A stretch of 64,000 bases of DNA, taken from Symsagittifera roscoffensis. Its lineage: Eukaryota; Xenacoelomorpha; Acoela; Convolutidae. The notes beneath the pieces were generated by a model, which worked only from the letters and a program-made list of their open reading frames with translations, was not told the origin of the DNA and did no database searches. Below are positions 1-10,699 of this stretch, one piece after another (within the stretch, counting starts at the first letter, position 1; each line of letters starts with the position of its first letter). Position numbers and translations under genes: made by a program. The stretch covers positions 81,882,751 to 81,946,750 of the forward strand of contig NC_087062.1 of NCBI RefSeq assembly GCF_963678635.1. The letters run 5' to 3'.

Positions 1-1066
1 TGTAACCATTGTCTGTCATGCATATCTTTTGATGATCTATTTGCACCACCTCGTTGAATTCAGACCACTCGATCGATTGTAAAGGAAATCGCAACTTCCT
101 TGGATCCTTGACCTGTTGGCATGACAGACATGCTGTTACCCATTTCTCGCATGCCTTTTTCATCCCAGGCCACTCAAAGCGCTTCAGGATCCTTTGATGT
201 ACTTTGTCGATCCCCTGATGGCCCATTTGATCATGTGACCTGAATAATAGTTCTGTCTGATAGAGTTGCGGTAACACTATTGCGTTATAATTGTATAGGA
301 CTCTGTCTTCCTCTCTTCTTTTGCAAGCCACGATCCCGTCCTTGTTCAAATATAACCTCCCTTCCTTCTGCATGAAGTATTGTCTCAGGATGCGATAACT
401 ATCCTCCTCGAGGTCCCCTTTATCCGGAGAACCATTCTCGATCCACTTTTTCAGGTTGCTTGTCATGCGATCATTTCTCTGCGCTCTTAGAAGGTCCGAG
501 AGCCTGTATCTTGCCTTCAAGTACGTCTTCATGACCCTCATCTGAATATTCAGCTCGTTGGGCTGATGTGTGTCTTCTTTCATCTTAACGCACCAAATCT
601 TCGCCAACGGTTGTCTTTCTTGTTCAAACGGCAGAAGATCAGTCCTGACTACCTCTTTCTGCGGCAACAGGCTTATCGAGCGTTTCGATACCGCTATTGT
701 CTCCAAGTCATCCGCTGCGCTGTCAAAGACTCTTTCGCTCGGTATAAGGTAGCGATCACTGTCAGGATCCTGGTACACCTCTCTGTCCAGATCCCTCGCC
801 CGAGTTTCCACTAGTAGCGTGTGTATCGCCAGTTCTGACAGTTCTGATCCCGAGTTCGAATTCTTGTCTGAATAGGTGTCCATTCTTAAGCTTCCTGAAT
901 TATCCGCCGTCGAAGAGGTTGTGCTGGAGACTGCACGCTCCTCCAGATCATGTCTGTGTTTTCTTTGCATCCATCTGAACTCCCCTGTCAAAACCTTTTG
1001 CTCTAGGTCCTGTTTCTCATCAGGAATTTCCTCGTCTATCTCAGACTCGCCGGACAAATTTCCTTG
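1..1066 (-). pseudogene. pol: pol C-terminal part: linker and integrase zinc finger plus start of catalytic core (partial)
   Basis: I translated this stretch codon by codon. It is open for 355 codons from 1066 to the window edge, in the same frame as the RNase H ORF and separated from it only by the TGA at 1067-1069. It carries an acidic linker, a basic helix with RAQRND, an integrase HHCC-type finger (SHDQMGHQGIDK, then CLSCQQ), and the first catalytic-core motif with its aspartate (VVQIDHQKI) close to the edge. It aligns residue for residue with copy 2. It is the integrase half of pol; DNA strand transfer in the nucleus is the family role. Whether the stop is a nonsense mutation or read through is unknown. 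Confidence 0.85.
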
Positions 1067-2278
1067 TCACGGGTGTTGATCTTGTGATCGCTGGTTCTTC
1101 TCATCATCCGTCTCCCCGGACAAATAGTCCTGCAGCAGATTTTGTTCTACCTCTTCACCCTCTTTATCCCGGTCCACAAAGGTGACGGTTTTCTTTCGCT
1201 TGCTGCTCCCCTGTTCTTTCTGTCCGTAAGATGTATTGGTTAAAATCTCTTGGGGTATTGAGGATACTAGTTGCTGAACTATTGTCCTACAATCCCTCTC
1301 GTTCTCCTCGTGCTGTCGTCTGGACGGCATGATCTTCACCTTCTCCTTGACTGTTAACGATGCCACTGCTGCTGTCCACTCGGAGTCATCTCTGGTCACT
1401 TCTCTTTCTAACAATCCACCCAGCATCCGCATCACTTGTGGTGTGACTTGCACCGTTTTATCCAATAATGAGAGGCTGTTTATATTCATGCGAGAGAGTT
1501 CTTGCTGGACCAGGTTCGAGCGCAGCAACAAATCCAAGGGGACCGGGTCCTCCTTGGACAGGATCTTGATCTCGGCTGCTTTCTCTACAGGTAACTCGGG
1601 GTGCCCTGGAATTGGATGTCCAGACTTATCCAACCATCTCGTTAAGGGAAGCGCTTCATAAGTTTCTTTGTCCAGAAACGAGAATCCCTCCTTTATTTCC
1701 GCCTGATTGGCCTGCTTCTGCTCCAATCTTTCATAGAACTCAGTTTTCTTGCTGAGGCTGTCAGCATTCTGGTGTTTATCACGCATCCTATGTTCGATTA
1801 TCATATGGTAGCCATCCAGTCTTACTATCCATCTACCAATATAACTCTGATCCATCGAGTAGGTCTTCAACCAGGATAACGCTCTGTTGTCCACGCGTAA
1901 CTTGAAGGGAGCGCTCCCCAAGTATGCACGGTACTTCTCCACGAAGGTGACTACTGCAAACATTTCTGCTTTTGGTGCGCCATATTTCATCTCTGTGTCA
2001 CTCAAGACTTTGCTGCCGTATGCAATGGGACGGAGAACTGTTCTTCCGTTCCATTCTTGCTCTTGATGCAAGATTCCTGAGATGGCCACCACCGATGCGT
2101 CTGTGTCGAGAACATACATGCCCTTTTCTGTAGGCATGCCCAGCACTGGCGCTTCGCACAGTTCCAGCTTTATGTTCTCGAAAGCAACCTGCGCCTCATC
2201 GTTCCATTCGAACTTTTCCCCTTTGTTGCGCATCAGCTTCTGCATCGGGTACACCTTGTCCGAATATCCTTTTATGAA
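1067..2278 (-). pseudogene. pol: pol RNase H segment and linker
   Basis: About 404 codons lie between in-frame stops. The first part is a Ty3-type RT/RNase H domain: the VLDTDASVVAISGIL active-site strand, KAEMFAVVTFVEKYRAYL, LRVDNRALSWLK, and the HQNADSLSKK box near the domain end. Family role: degrades RNA in RNA:DNA hybrids during reverse transcription. The C-terminal half is a highly charged linker toward integrase, ending QDQHP before TGA. An in-frame TAA (2279-2281) separates it from the RT palm, which otherwise reads straight through (NYYR, stop, FIKGY). Confidence 0.87.
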
Positions 2279-2710
2279 TTATCGGTAGTAATTGGCAAAC
2301 CCTAGGAAGCTCAGGAGCTGTGTGTCCGTTCTGGGGGCTTTCCATGTCAACACTGCTTCCACTGCTTCCGGGTCCGGCCTCACACCATGCCTATCCACCA
2401 TTCTTCCTAGGTACTTAATCGAGTCCCTAAGGATTTCACATTTCGATGGTTTGCACTTTAATCCTGCTCTTTTCATGCATCCAAAGACCTCATCGAGCCT
2501 ATCAATGTGGTCTTCCAGGGTCGGTGTCGCTATGACTACGTCATCCACGTAACACATCACGAGATTCCCGTACTTCTTGGTCACTCTCGTCAAAGCCTGA
2601 GCTATTAGTCTTTGAAAAGTGGCCGTTGCATTGCACAAGCCGAAGGGCATCCTCTTCCACTGGTACAATCCCAACTCGCACGCGAATCCGGTCTTCTCTC
2701 TGTCCTTCTT
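2279..2710 (-). pseudogene. pol: pol reverse transcriptase, palm/thumb segment
   Basis: It contains the RT core GLYQWKRMPFGLCNATATFQ followed by the catalytic CYVDDVVIA (the YVDD box holds the two metal-binding aspartates) and the LKCKPSKCEI and LGFANYYR thumb motifs. The frame is continuous with the upstream fingers fragment across a TGA at 2711-2713, and with RNase H across a TAA at 2279-2281. Apart from these stops the catalytic motifs are intact. Confidence 0.9.
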
Positions 2711-2908
2711 TCAAAGAGGGACCTGCCAGAAGGCAGAACCTAAGTCCAATGTGGTGAAGAACTTGGCATCACCAAGCTTAGATAGGCTCTCGTCTATTCG
2801 CGGTATCGGGTACGCATCTTTTATCGTTACCGCGTTCAAGTAACGAAAGTCGCAACAAAATCTAAGCTGCCCCCTTTCTTTTTCGCCATTACTACTCCGC
2901 AAGCCCAT
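2711..2908 (-). pseudogene. pol: pol reverse transcriptase, fingers/first palm segment
   Basis: Contains LRFCCDFRYLNAVTIKDAYPIPRID, which is the RT block with the D-[YF]-R-x-LN pattern, and FTTLDLGSAFWQVPL, which holds the first catalytic aspartate (TTLDL). It ends at an in-frame TGA where copy 2 has arginine. Its frame differs from the preceding pol fragment; the slip lies in the C/T-rich stretch around 2865-2880. Confidence 0.88.
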
Positions 2909-3573
2909 GGCGATTTCGAAGGTTCTATCATGTCGTATTCAAGCAACATTTCTATTTCCGCTCGGCACGCTTCCGATTTGTGTGGCGTCATTCGCCTTGC
3001 GCCTTCCCTATGGGGAACGGCGCCCTCTTCTAGTTCGATTTCGTGTTCGACGAAATTACAGCAACCGATATCCGCCTTATGTTTTGAAAATACATCTGCG
3101 TTCCGATTTAGGAGGTCCCGCAATTTTTCGAAATCTCCCTCACCTATTTTCCCTTTTAAATGTTCTATCTCTGGCAAAACCGGTTTGTCAGATTCCAGTT
3201 CATATGACGAGGGGCGTTCCGGAAAATTCGAGCAGCTTGATAAGCCGTCGTCCGTTTCGGATTTCATTAAAAACAATTTAAGAATAGATTTTAAATCATT
3301 ATTCCTCTTTAAAATTTTATCTTTATTGGCATGATAAGGACAGTCTTTCACACTATATTTCTTCAAGTTTTGTGTCTCCTCATAGTCGGTCCTCATCGGC
3401 AAAGCGTAGCCAAGCTTCTTTCCACGCTGGATTGAAACCGTGGTGTTAAGTGTGTTCAACAACACACTGACACACAGTCCGTTTCGCGTTACCGAGAAGC
3501 TCCGGCCTAAAATCACCGAACTCTGACTATTTGGATTCGGTACTAAGCAAACCTGTTTACTCGGATGGTTCAC
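2836..3573 (-). pseudogene. pol: pol N-terminal part: pre-RT linker and start of RT
   Basis: The 245-codon frame begins with a GTG immediately overlapping the gag stop. The N-terminal part (VILGRSF..., ...VSIQRGKKLG) resembles the tract that normally follows the protease in Gypsy polyproteins. The C-terminal part enters the RT (MIEPSKSPWACGVVMAKKKGG), then shifts frame. No DTG/DSG protease motif is visible here or at the end of gag, so the protease seems to have been lost. The GTG start is only what the open frame allows; expression by frameshift from gag is the family norm. Confidence 0.8.
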
Positions 3574-6500
3574 TCAGATTTCTGATCACCTGATGTCCAG
3601 CCACAGATTATCGACTGTATCTTGCTTCCTTGCGGCACCATGCCGAACCTCTTACCGGAGATCACTTTAAGTTTCATGTTTAAACTGCTTGGTGCTTTCG
3701 TTTCTTCGAGCTCCGTTGCTTCGAAGGTATTCAGTTGCTCCTGAAGCTTCTCATTTTCCAGTTCAAGTTTCACTTTTTGTTCGATCTCTTTGGTCACCAA
3801 TTCCTGCTGTACTCTGTTCAGAGCATCCCTTGCGGCTGCCTTATAATCAATCTTGAAGTCGTCAGCCGCAGTTACTGGTTCCGGCTCACGTGCCTCCTTT
3901 GTTACCGCTTGCATCTTCTTTGCCGCCAGCTCTTGAGGTTTATCCTTTCTGCGTGCCTCCGCTTCACTCAAAAGTCGAGCCTTGCTGGCTTTCACTCCTG
4001 ACAAAGCTTCTTCATGTCTTGGATGCTTGATGTCTGCCACTGCATCCCAGAACTGCGGACAATCTGATTTAAAATGACCTTCCAAGTTGCAAAAGAAACA
4101 CCTCGGGCCGAATTTCGCAATTACTCCTCTCATGAAATCCTCATGATCCAATTCTGACGCATCTTCGTCCTCGAGGCTAAAGCCTATTGCTTTCATGCCT
4201 TGTTTGTAGGCTGGGCATGCTGACACATGATGGTCCGTTGAACTGCAATTAGCACAAGAGCGTCTTTTGTCCATATCATCCCTCGGTTTGTACCAATTGC
4301 TCCCTTGGTTTGCTGGTCCGTTGTTAAAATTGCCATAATTGTTCTTGTAATATCCAGATCTCGAAGGAGGTTTCAACAAAAGATACTCTTTTGATTTGAG
4401 CCTCAACTCCTCCGGTGTTGGCGCATTGGTTGATAGTGGTGTGTAATGCGTTGCTAGCATCGTTCGAAGTTCATCATTCTTCACACCATCGATGAATTTA
4501 GAGGCTACGGCCAGGTTCATCCTTCGGTTTGACTCGTCCGGTTGGCTGCGTCTTCTCAGCATTTCCAAATCATCGAGAAACTTGTCTATCGTTTCATCTT
4601 CTCGTTGCCTCCGTTTTTCGAAGCGCATCATCGCCTGGTGCCCCTGCACCCCTGATCCGAAACGGTTTAACAAGATCTCGAAGATTTTCTCAGCAGTGTC
4701 ACGTTGGTATTGCTTCTTGGCCATGGCACAGTTCAGGGCTGTCCCTTCCAAGTTGCTGGTGAGCGCACTGCATTTCTTTCTCTCCGACAAGTCCTCTTCC
4801 TCGAAATGCAACTTCATTACCTCTATCCAGGTATCAATACAGCCATCAGATTCGTCTTTGTAGCATCTTGGTTTCTTAAAAACTCTTCTGGACTTCTCAC
4901 TGCGTTCATTGGTTCTTGATAACCTTGTCAGGAATGTCTCCAAAGACCTGTTTAGGGGTTCAAATGCTGTGGCCATTGCCGTAGCATCCCTTGAGTGTCC
5001 TGCTTGAGTGTCCTCACATCTCGTCGAAGGCTCTGTGTGCGGTGCATCCCTGCAATCCGAATCACCGTGAGTGTTTCCCGCTTGGCCCACATGACTCCTC
5101 TTCGGGCTTGCATACCCCCTGTTGCCGGAATCACTTCTCCCAGTCGCATGTGTGCCTTGCGTTGGTCGTTCGTTAGAGGTTTGTCTGTTCCCCGTTGAAC
5201 TTGCTCTACTGTTCGGGCCCCAGGTTCCATTACCCCTCGTGGCATAGCCTGATGAACTGCCCCTGCCTCTAGTGGATCCATGCGTCTTCCTCTTTTGATG
5301 TTCATTGAAGTTCACCCTCGGTTCCTTGCTGGGACCTCCCGAGTTCGGTTCTCCTTCTTTTGGTCCACTCTTGCTGCTTAGTAGCCCGTCCAACCTATTC
5401 ATGATAGCCTGAGTTCGCCTCTCCATCATCGCGTCTATCTTTGTGTCAAGAGACCCAAGAGACTGCTCTTGTTGAATTCTTAACTTCTCCATGTCGTCTC
5501 TTAAGCGTAACTCTCGCTGTTCCGCCTCTCTTGTCATTCGCGACAAGTTCCTCGCCATATGTTCGTCCGTTCTTTCTTTCAAGCGTTTTTCGCTCCTGCC
5601 AACTTCTTGTCTGTTGCGGTTTATTTCTTCCCGGAGACTCTCTCTTTCAAAGTGAACTGCCCTTTCTAGTTCACTCATCCTTATTGACATCTGCTCGTTT
5701 TGTTCTCCTAAACTGTCCACTATGCTGTTTAAGGCTTCTTCTAGTGCTGCCCCGTTATTCACGAGTGGCGTTACTAGCGGCGTTGCAACCCTGTCGGTCC
5801 CAGGTAGCTTCGTGCTGGTCGAGATCCAGGCCTTGACTCTCTGTCTTGACGTCTTTTCATTATCTATTTCAGGATCCGCTAACGCGTTGCCTAGCCCTCT
5901 GGTTCTACTCTCTCCAGCTTGCAGCTCTGAATTTGTCGTAATCGCGAAGTCTCTTGACTGGCCCGGTGTGTTTGCCTCTTTGCTTATCGTTGTCACTACA
6001 CCAAATTTGTCCATGGTTCCAGTCTCTCTTCCGACGTATGCCTCGTTCTCCTGTATCGAACTGTTGAGGCTGACCTGAGATCCAAAGTCCCCTTGTTCCT
6101 GTTCATCCTCTTCCTCCTGGGATTCAACTTCGTTTCCTGCGCCTCCTCCCATGGTGAATGGAAAGATGTTTCCGAAGGTGTTCTTCATTCTTTCTGAGAA
6201 CGATGATGACGTTGTTTGTTTCCCAGTTCCGCCTGCCATCATAGTGTTGTCTGTCGGAGATCTTCTCGTTGCCGCTACTTCAGTTGAGATGTCGGACAGT
6301 TCCGACATCTCCTCGCGATCCAATGTCCCGGTGGAAGTGGCAAAATCATGGCCTTGTTCTACCGGAGTAGATTCAGTCGCCAGCCTTCTGCCTCTCCCTT
6401 CCAGTCCATTTACTTCCTGGTTGTCGTTCATGGTATGGTCCGTATTGACCTCCACTTCTAACAGTTCTTTTCGCTCTTCTGAGGTCTTCTGACTTCTCGT

Positions 6501-6656
6501 TTCAACCATTCCGCCTGAAACCGTCTCCCCTTTGTCGGACCGGGATCGCTTGATCCAATCCACAAAAGGATCGGTCATCGTTTTTCTTTGCTTTTCAGGT
6601 ATGAATTTCCTAGAGCTATTACCTCGTTTTGGTATCCTTGACTTGTCTAGACTCAT
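3570..6656 (-). CDS. gag: Gag-like polyprotein with coiled coil, gag core and two CCHC zinc knuckles
   Basis: A 1028-codon ORF with an ATG at 6656. The acidic, Ser/Thr-rich N-terminal third is followed by a long predicted coiled coil (about residues 305-425), a Gly/Ser/Arg-rich basic stretch (about 430-590), and a retrotransposon-gag core (about 595-780, from FKKPRCYKDESDGCIDTW through the MMRFEKRRQREDETIDKFL region). Two CX2CX4HX4C knuckles follow at about 801-814 (CANC...) and 853-866 (CFFC...), then a Lys/Glu-rich helix. Family role: capsid assembly and RNA packaging in cytoplasmic particles. It is the only intact long ORF of this element. Length is at the high end for Gypsy gag. The final residues (GDQKSE) end within 4 nt of the pol frame. 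Confidence 0.88.
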   Translation of the reverse strand: MSLDKSRIPKRGNSSRKFIPEKQRKTMTDPFVDWIKRSRSDKGETVSGGMVETRSQKTSEERKELLEVEVNTDHTMNDNQEVNGLEGRGRRLATESTPVEQGHDFATSTGTLDREEMSELSDISTEVAATRRSPTDNTMMAGGTGKQTTSSSFSERMKNTFGNIFPFTMGGGAGNEVESQEEEDEQEQGDFGSQVSLNSSIQENEAYVGRETGTMDKFGVVTTISKEANTPGQSRDFAITTNSELQAGESRTRGLGNALADPEIDNEKTSRQRVKAWISTSTKLPGTDRVATPLVTPLVNNGAALEEALNSIVDSLGEQNEQMSIRMSELERAVHFERESLREEINRNRQEVGRSEKRLKERTDEHMARNLSRMTREAEQRELRLRDDMEKLRIQQEQSLGSLDTKIDAMMERRTQAIMNRLDGLLSSKSGPKEGEPNSGGPSKEPRVNFNEHQKRKTHGSTRGRGSSSGYATRGNGTWGPNSRASSTGNRQTSNERPTQGTHATGRSDSGNRGYASPKRSHVGQAGNTHGDSDCRDAPHTEPSTRCEDTQAGHSRDATAMATAFEPLNRSLETFLTRLSRTNERSEKSRRVFKKPRCYKDESDGCIDTWIEVMKLHFEEEDLSERKKCSALTSNLEGTALNCAMAKKQYQRDTAEKIFEILLNRFGSGVQGHQAMMRFEKRRQREDETIDKFLDDLEMLRRRSQPDESNRRMNLAVASKFIDGVKNDELRTMLATHYTPLSTNAPTPEELRLKSKEYLLLKPPSRSGYYKNNYGNFNNGPANQGSNWYKPRDDMDKRRSCANCSSTDHHVSACPAYKQGMKAIGFSLEDEDASELDHEDFMRGVIAKFGPRCFFCNLEGHFKSDCPQFWDAVADIKHPRHEEALSGVKASKARLLSEAEARRKDKPQELAAKKMQAVTKEAREPEPVTAADDFKIDYKAAARDALNRVQQELVTKEIEQKVKLELENEKLQEQLNTFEATELEETKAPSSLNMKLKVISGKRFGMVPQGSKIQSIICGWTSGDQKSE

Positions 6657-7435
6657 TCTCTATTTGTCACTTTTTAATGCCTATACTTAACTCGATTGCT
6701 AGAGACCCTATAGTTTTATTAACAATAATAATGACACAGCACAATAGTTTTCACAAGATTCTATTAAATAGTGACCACGAATCCCTGTATGTTATCAGAG
6801 TACAGTTTGTATAAAATTTATTCACACTAATCAATTATCGGTCGTAAGATTTGAGAACTAGCACAATATGATGTTATCAGTCAATTTAAAAGATAGTGTA
6901 CTCACTTTCCAATCAAGCACAGTTTATGTTCATTTAAAATCACAAACAAAAAAAATATATAGTGACAGAATATGAATGTCTCTATAAAAAACGTATGTGT
7001 AATGTATTCTTAGTCGGTCGCAGTACAATAGTCAAACTTGTCTTTTAAAGAAAAAAAACTTTCCCTGCTCGGTGCTGCACCGAACAGACAAAGCTTTGAA
7101 GGCAGTAATTTTCTCAAGTGGGCGTCTATTGCACCCACCGAGTACTGTGTTACCTATCTGCCTTCGGACTTCCCGAGCTAGACCTACTAAAATCCTCAGG
7201 GCAGTCACTTTTCCCAAAAACGTATTATGTTACAATCCACACCAATGAATCATGCTCTTTTTAATTTAGACTTAGTGTCGCGAATATCCGAGTTCGGACC
7301 TGTTTTGTTTTGGTCTGTTTCTTATTGAAAGGCAAGTTACCAGTGCAGTCACTGATACCTAGCCTGTGTGCTAATAACCTAATACCTCTCACTTTTTAGT
7401 CTTTCTTTCGTCTACCTAAGTCCTTTAATAAAATA
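6657..7435. other. Non-coding leader upstream of gag copy 1 (candidate 5' UTR/LTR, not delimited)
   Basis: AT-rich, with no ORF I trust. It should hold the 5' UTR and possibly LTR sequence of copy 1, but no LTR pair or tRNA-complementary primer site could be confirmed because the 3' LTR lies outside the window. A perfect 7-bp inverted repeat with a 1-nt loop is at 7069-7083 (TCGGTGC/GCACCGA). Two loosely similar GGCAGT...TTTTC stretches occur near 7102 and 7200. Confidence 0.4.
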
Positions 7436-7712
7436 ATACCCCTCCGGATTGGCACAAATAGGACCCTTCCGGACTGGCAGAATCTAGACCCCTCCGGATT
7501 GGGGCCCCTCTGAGTTAGTTAATATAAGACCCCTCCGGATTTGGACCCCTCCGAATTAGCAACTATAAGACCCCTCCGGATTCGGAACCCTCCTAACTTG
7601 AAAAAAAATTTTGACCCCTCCGGATTCGGAACCCTCCGGTTTTGTAAAAGTAGCTTTTCGGAGATTTCTTACTTTCAACCTATACCCCTCCGGATACGTT
7701 CTCCGATGCAAT
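7436..7712. repeat. Cluster of about eleven CCCCTCCGGATT motifs
   Basis: About eleven imperfect copies of (A)CCCCTCCGGATT sit at irregular spacing (roughly 13-60 bp), for example near 7440, 7467, 7490, 7530, 7570, 7614 and 7684, with variants such as CCTTCCGGACT and CCTCCGAATT. Spacing is too irregular for a simple tandem repeat; it looks like a degenerated minisatellite or a motif-rich regulatory block. Confidence 0.75.
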
Positions 7713-10300
7713 TTTGCTCTTTCAATTAACTAGGAAGGGTATGTGCTACTTTCCAAGACCCTTCCGGATTGAAGTTAAGCCTCTTATTTGACAGTTCACA
7801 CTAACGGTGAAGGGTCTTATCGCTCGCCTAACTTCGGCTTGATTAAGGTTTTGCTGTGCCTTTAGCCTTCCCGTTTCGTCTAGAACAGCCTAAAGTTACT
7901 TTATTCAACCGCTATTACTTTTTGGTAGGGGTATAAGGGCTTTTCTAAAAAAATTTTGTAAAACGTGAAGGGTGTACCCTTCCAAATTGAGGAATTTGCT
8001 AAAAACAATCTCAAAAAATTTTCACGCTTTTTTTTCCGAAAAACTTTTGTCCCTATCAGTAAGCCCAGCTAATTTCTGATCTATTGGTACCAAGATCAAC
8101 TCGATATGCCCGGTAGTTCCAAAGTTATTAACCAAAACGACTTTTTTCTAAACCCAAAAAATTTTCTCTTTTATAGGTTCCGCCTAATTTTTCCGCAAAT
8201 CAGGTCCTTTCGACCTAAAAATTACTGATCCGAGCTCAGAAGGCCTAACTCTTCTAGTTCAATGCAAAAGACCCGATCTAAAACGCTTTTGCTGAAAAAA
8301 TTTGCGAAAAACTATGCTACCTGTACCCCTCCGGATTGATGTATCCACCAAATCAAACACGTTAAGTTCGATTTCTCTGCAACCCGGAAGGCTTTCGGGT
8401 AGCGGGTTTTAAAACTTGTAGATTCACTATTTTTACTGTTGTAACTGAAAAATTTCAAAAAATTTTCTAAATTTATAGTGTTTTGTTTTCTCAAAAATCA
8501 CGAAATTTCGGTTCTCGGTACCAAAATAGTTCCAACCACTTTCGAACTAAACTTAACCGGTTCTCTCCATTATGGTAGTGCAGTTACGATGTAACACACT
8601 AACTTAGCGCTTTTTTCCGTTTCAAAAAATATCGACTTGTGGGGGGATCAAAATATCGCTATTTTGACCCTAAAAACCGGTCTGTTTTCGTTGTTTTTGA
8701 CTGAAAAACGATATAAGACTATTAATATAGGCTATATAATTAATAATAGTAGTAATACTATACCCCTCCGGGTTTGTTTAATATCCGAATTAAGGTGCTT
8801 AACTCGGGTATTCGCAGTTCGGTGAAGGGTCACTACAGTGCAGCACTGTCGAGCCCCCCACAGATTACTATCTTAATTTTTGTACCAAAAGGGATACAAA
8901 ACTTGGTAACCATACCCAACAGTCGATTGTTGTTGTCGTTGAGCCTCTTCTTGTTGCTCCTTGTACTGCTTGCCGGATCAGTCTTCTCCCAAGACCCTTC
9001 CGAATTGAGCGCAAATCAGCTGACCCTTCAGGATTGAGCGCAATTTATCATTAACGTGCTTAAATGCTCAAATAACCCTACAGTACAAGCCTCACAAACG
9101 GGCTACAAACTGATCGTAACGATCCTGACTGATATAAATGCTTGCAACAACAATATATCTATCAACAACAAACGGGGGGTTCGGATCACATCTTGTCTGG
9201 GGGGATGATTTCTACTGATTTTTTACTTTTTTTTTTAACTGTTTTTGGTTTTTTTGGTTGTTTTTTATGTTTTTTTTTGTTTTTCTTGGGTACTATATTA
9301 CTTTTTGTTTGGTTTTATATTTATCTTTAAGTGTTTTTGGTCACGAACCTCTCAGGGAACGAGGGAATGGCCGATCCCCCCACCCTTCCTGGTTGGTGAG
9401 TTTTCGGTCTTAACTAAGTTAAAAAGCTATTCACGGTAATCCGGAGGGCTTCCGCGCTCCAAACCACCCCTCCGCCCCGGCGGTTTAGGCCTAATAAGAG
9501 CGTTAATGTGAGCATCCGCTCGGCGCGGAGTGCTCGTTAACGGTTCTGCCGGTCATGATGTTAAAAAGAATAACACCCAGGAGCGCCATAAAAACATCTA
9601 TGTAACATTCGCCCGGAAGATACATATCGACGGAAGACAAAACTAAGTCTTAAGACGACTGGCTAACGTCTAAACAGAGCTTTGCATAATTTTCACCGTC
9701 TCTACCAAGCCAATACTTTTTGGTGGTCCTTTCCAACATCGGGTCGACAAAAACGTTACTGCTTTCGGCTTCGGTCAAAACACTCAAATTAACTAGATTA
9801 CATGCAGAAATAGTGAGCTCATGGCTGGGTCTCAGTATCCCCAGACCACGAGGTCACTCCTAAAAACAGGGCTACTACTTATTATATTACTATTGTTTTT
9901 GTTCAGTAGATAAAAATCATCATCTCCATCGAAGATGGATCAACACTTCCCCCAACTCATAGCTTCTCATCCTTATCAAAATGAATCTAGATGTTAATTA
10001 AATTCAAGTCAGGACATGACAGGAAGCTAAAAGTTATGTAACAGGATAAAAGTTTCAGTTCCTTTACCCTTCCGGATTGATGAATCCGCTGGATCAAGCT
10101 TGTTAATCAAGATTTCTTCTTAATCCGGACGGCCGTCTTTCATCCTTCACCGTTGTTCGCAACGGCCTTGCAACTATTTTAGCGGCACAATAGTTGCAAC
10201 TCGGAGTGTTCTCTGTTACTCTGTAATTCGTCGTCGTTTTTCAATCTCGATTTCGTAGTTGTTGTCAGCGCAGCTAATGTTGTTCTGTTTTTCTTTCTTG
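7713..10300. other. Non-coding AT-rich region with scattered CCTTCCGGATTGA motifs and small inverted repeats
   Basis: No credible coding sequence. The motif of the preceding cluster recurs in longer context near 7758, 8325, 8761, 8994, 9022 and 10067, and inverted near 9440 and 10115. The 8325 and 10067 copies share about 50 bp (CCGGATTGATG, then ATCC, then ATCAA, then GTTAA). ACCCTTC and GAAGGGT occur as inverted pairs, including a perfect palindrome at 7967-7982. A strongly T-rich tract lies at about 9210-9335 on the plus strand, preceded by two G6 runs. Confidence 0.55.
9501..9542. repeat. 19-bp-arm imperfect hairpin
   Basis: CGTTAATGTGAGCATCCGC (9501-9519) pairs imperfectly with GCGGAGTGCTCGTTAACG (from about 9525), with a loop of a few bases. 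It is markedly GC-rich against its surroundings. It could be a MITE or Helitron-type terminal hairpin, but I found no CTRR end or partner. Confidence 0.5.
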
Positions 10301-10699
10301 TCTGAGCCAAAATGGCCGTTTCTGACGTTTCTCAGAAATATGACGTCATAATTCGAATTTTTGAAATTTTAAAATACCAGAATATTCCAGCCCTCACTGT
10401 TTGGCCACTCGTTCCAATAACGTTCTTAATTCCTAATAATCACCAATCCGGAAGGCTCGCTGCTAAAAATTCGAATTCTGCAGAGATTGCATTTTTCACA
10501 TTCTGGTCGAATGTCACAACATCAAACAAAAACCCAACATCAGAAAACAAGCAATAAACAAAACAAAACAAAACAAGTTCAAGTACAGTTCAGAAATTGG
10601 TTGATTAAGATATATGAAGTTACGGATACTAAAAAAACATCAGTTTTAAGAATTAAGAACGAGCTGGTATCAAAACTTTACAAACGATTTTATAGATAG
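10301..10699. other. Intergenic, no gene recognised
   Basis: AT-rich, with a CAAAA-type run at about 10555-10580 and an inverted AATCCGGAAGG motif near 10446. Short open frames here show no domain or composition supporting a gene. Confidence 0.5.

Larger units (their letters stand above)
1..6656 (-). mobile_element. Ty3/Gypsy-type LTR retrotransposon, copy 1 (gag + broken pol, runs off left edge)
   Basis: On the minus strand the order is gag with two CCHC knuckles, pre-RT linker, reverse transcriptase with YVDD, RNase H, linker, and integrase zinc finger plus the start of the catalytic core. RNase H ahead of integrase is the Ty3/Gypsy order. The element is cut by the window edge at position 1, so the 3' part and 3' LTR are not visible. 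I could not delimit a 5' LTR or primer binding site. One frameshift (about 2870) and three in-frame stops (2711-2713, 2279-2281, 1067-1069) break pol, so this copy is probably dead. Copy 2 at 55.6-61.0 kb is the same family at roughly 85-90% residue identity by eye. Confidence 0.9.

Noticed and set aside
3570-6656. Gag ORF as a host coiled-coil gene
   Set aside because: Retrotransposon gag core plus two CCHC knuckles directly followed by pol settle it as gag.
7069-7083. Palindrome as a regulatory operator or terminator
   Set aside because: Seven-base arms arise by chance in this length of sequence, and no partner site is seen.
8640-9205. G-quadruplex from G6 runs near 8641, 9174 and 9200
   Set aside because: Runs are too few and too far apart for one quadruplex.
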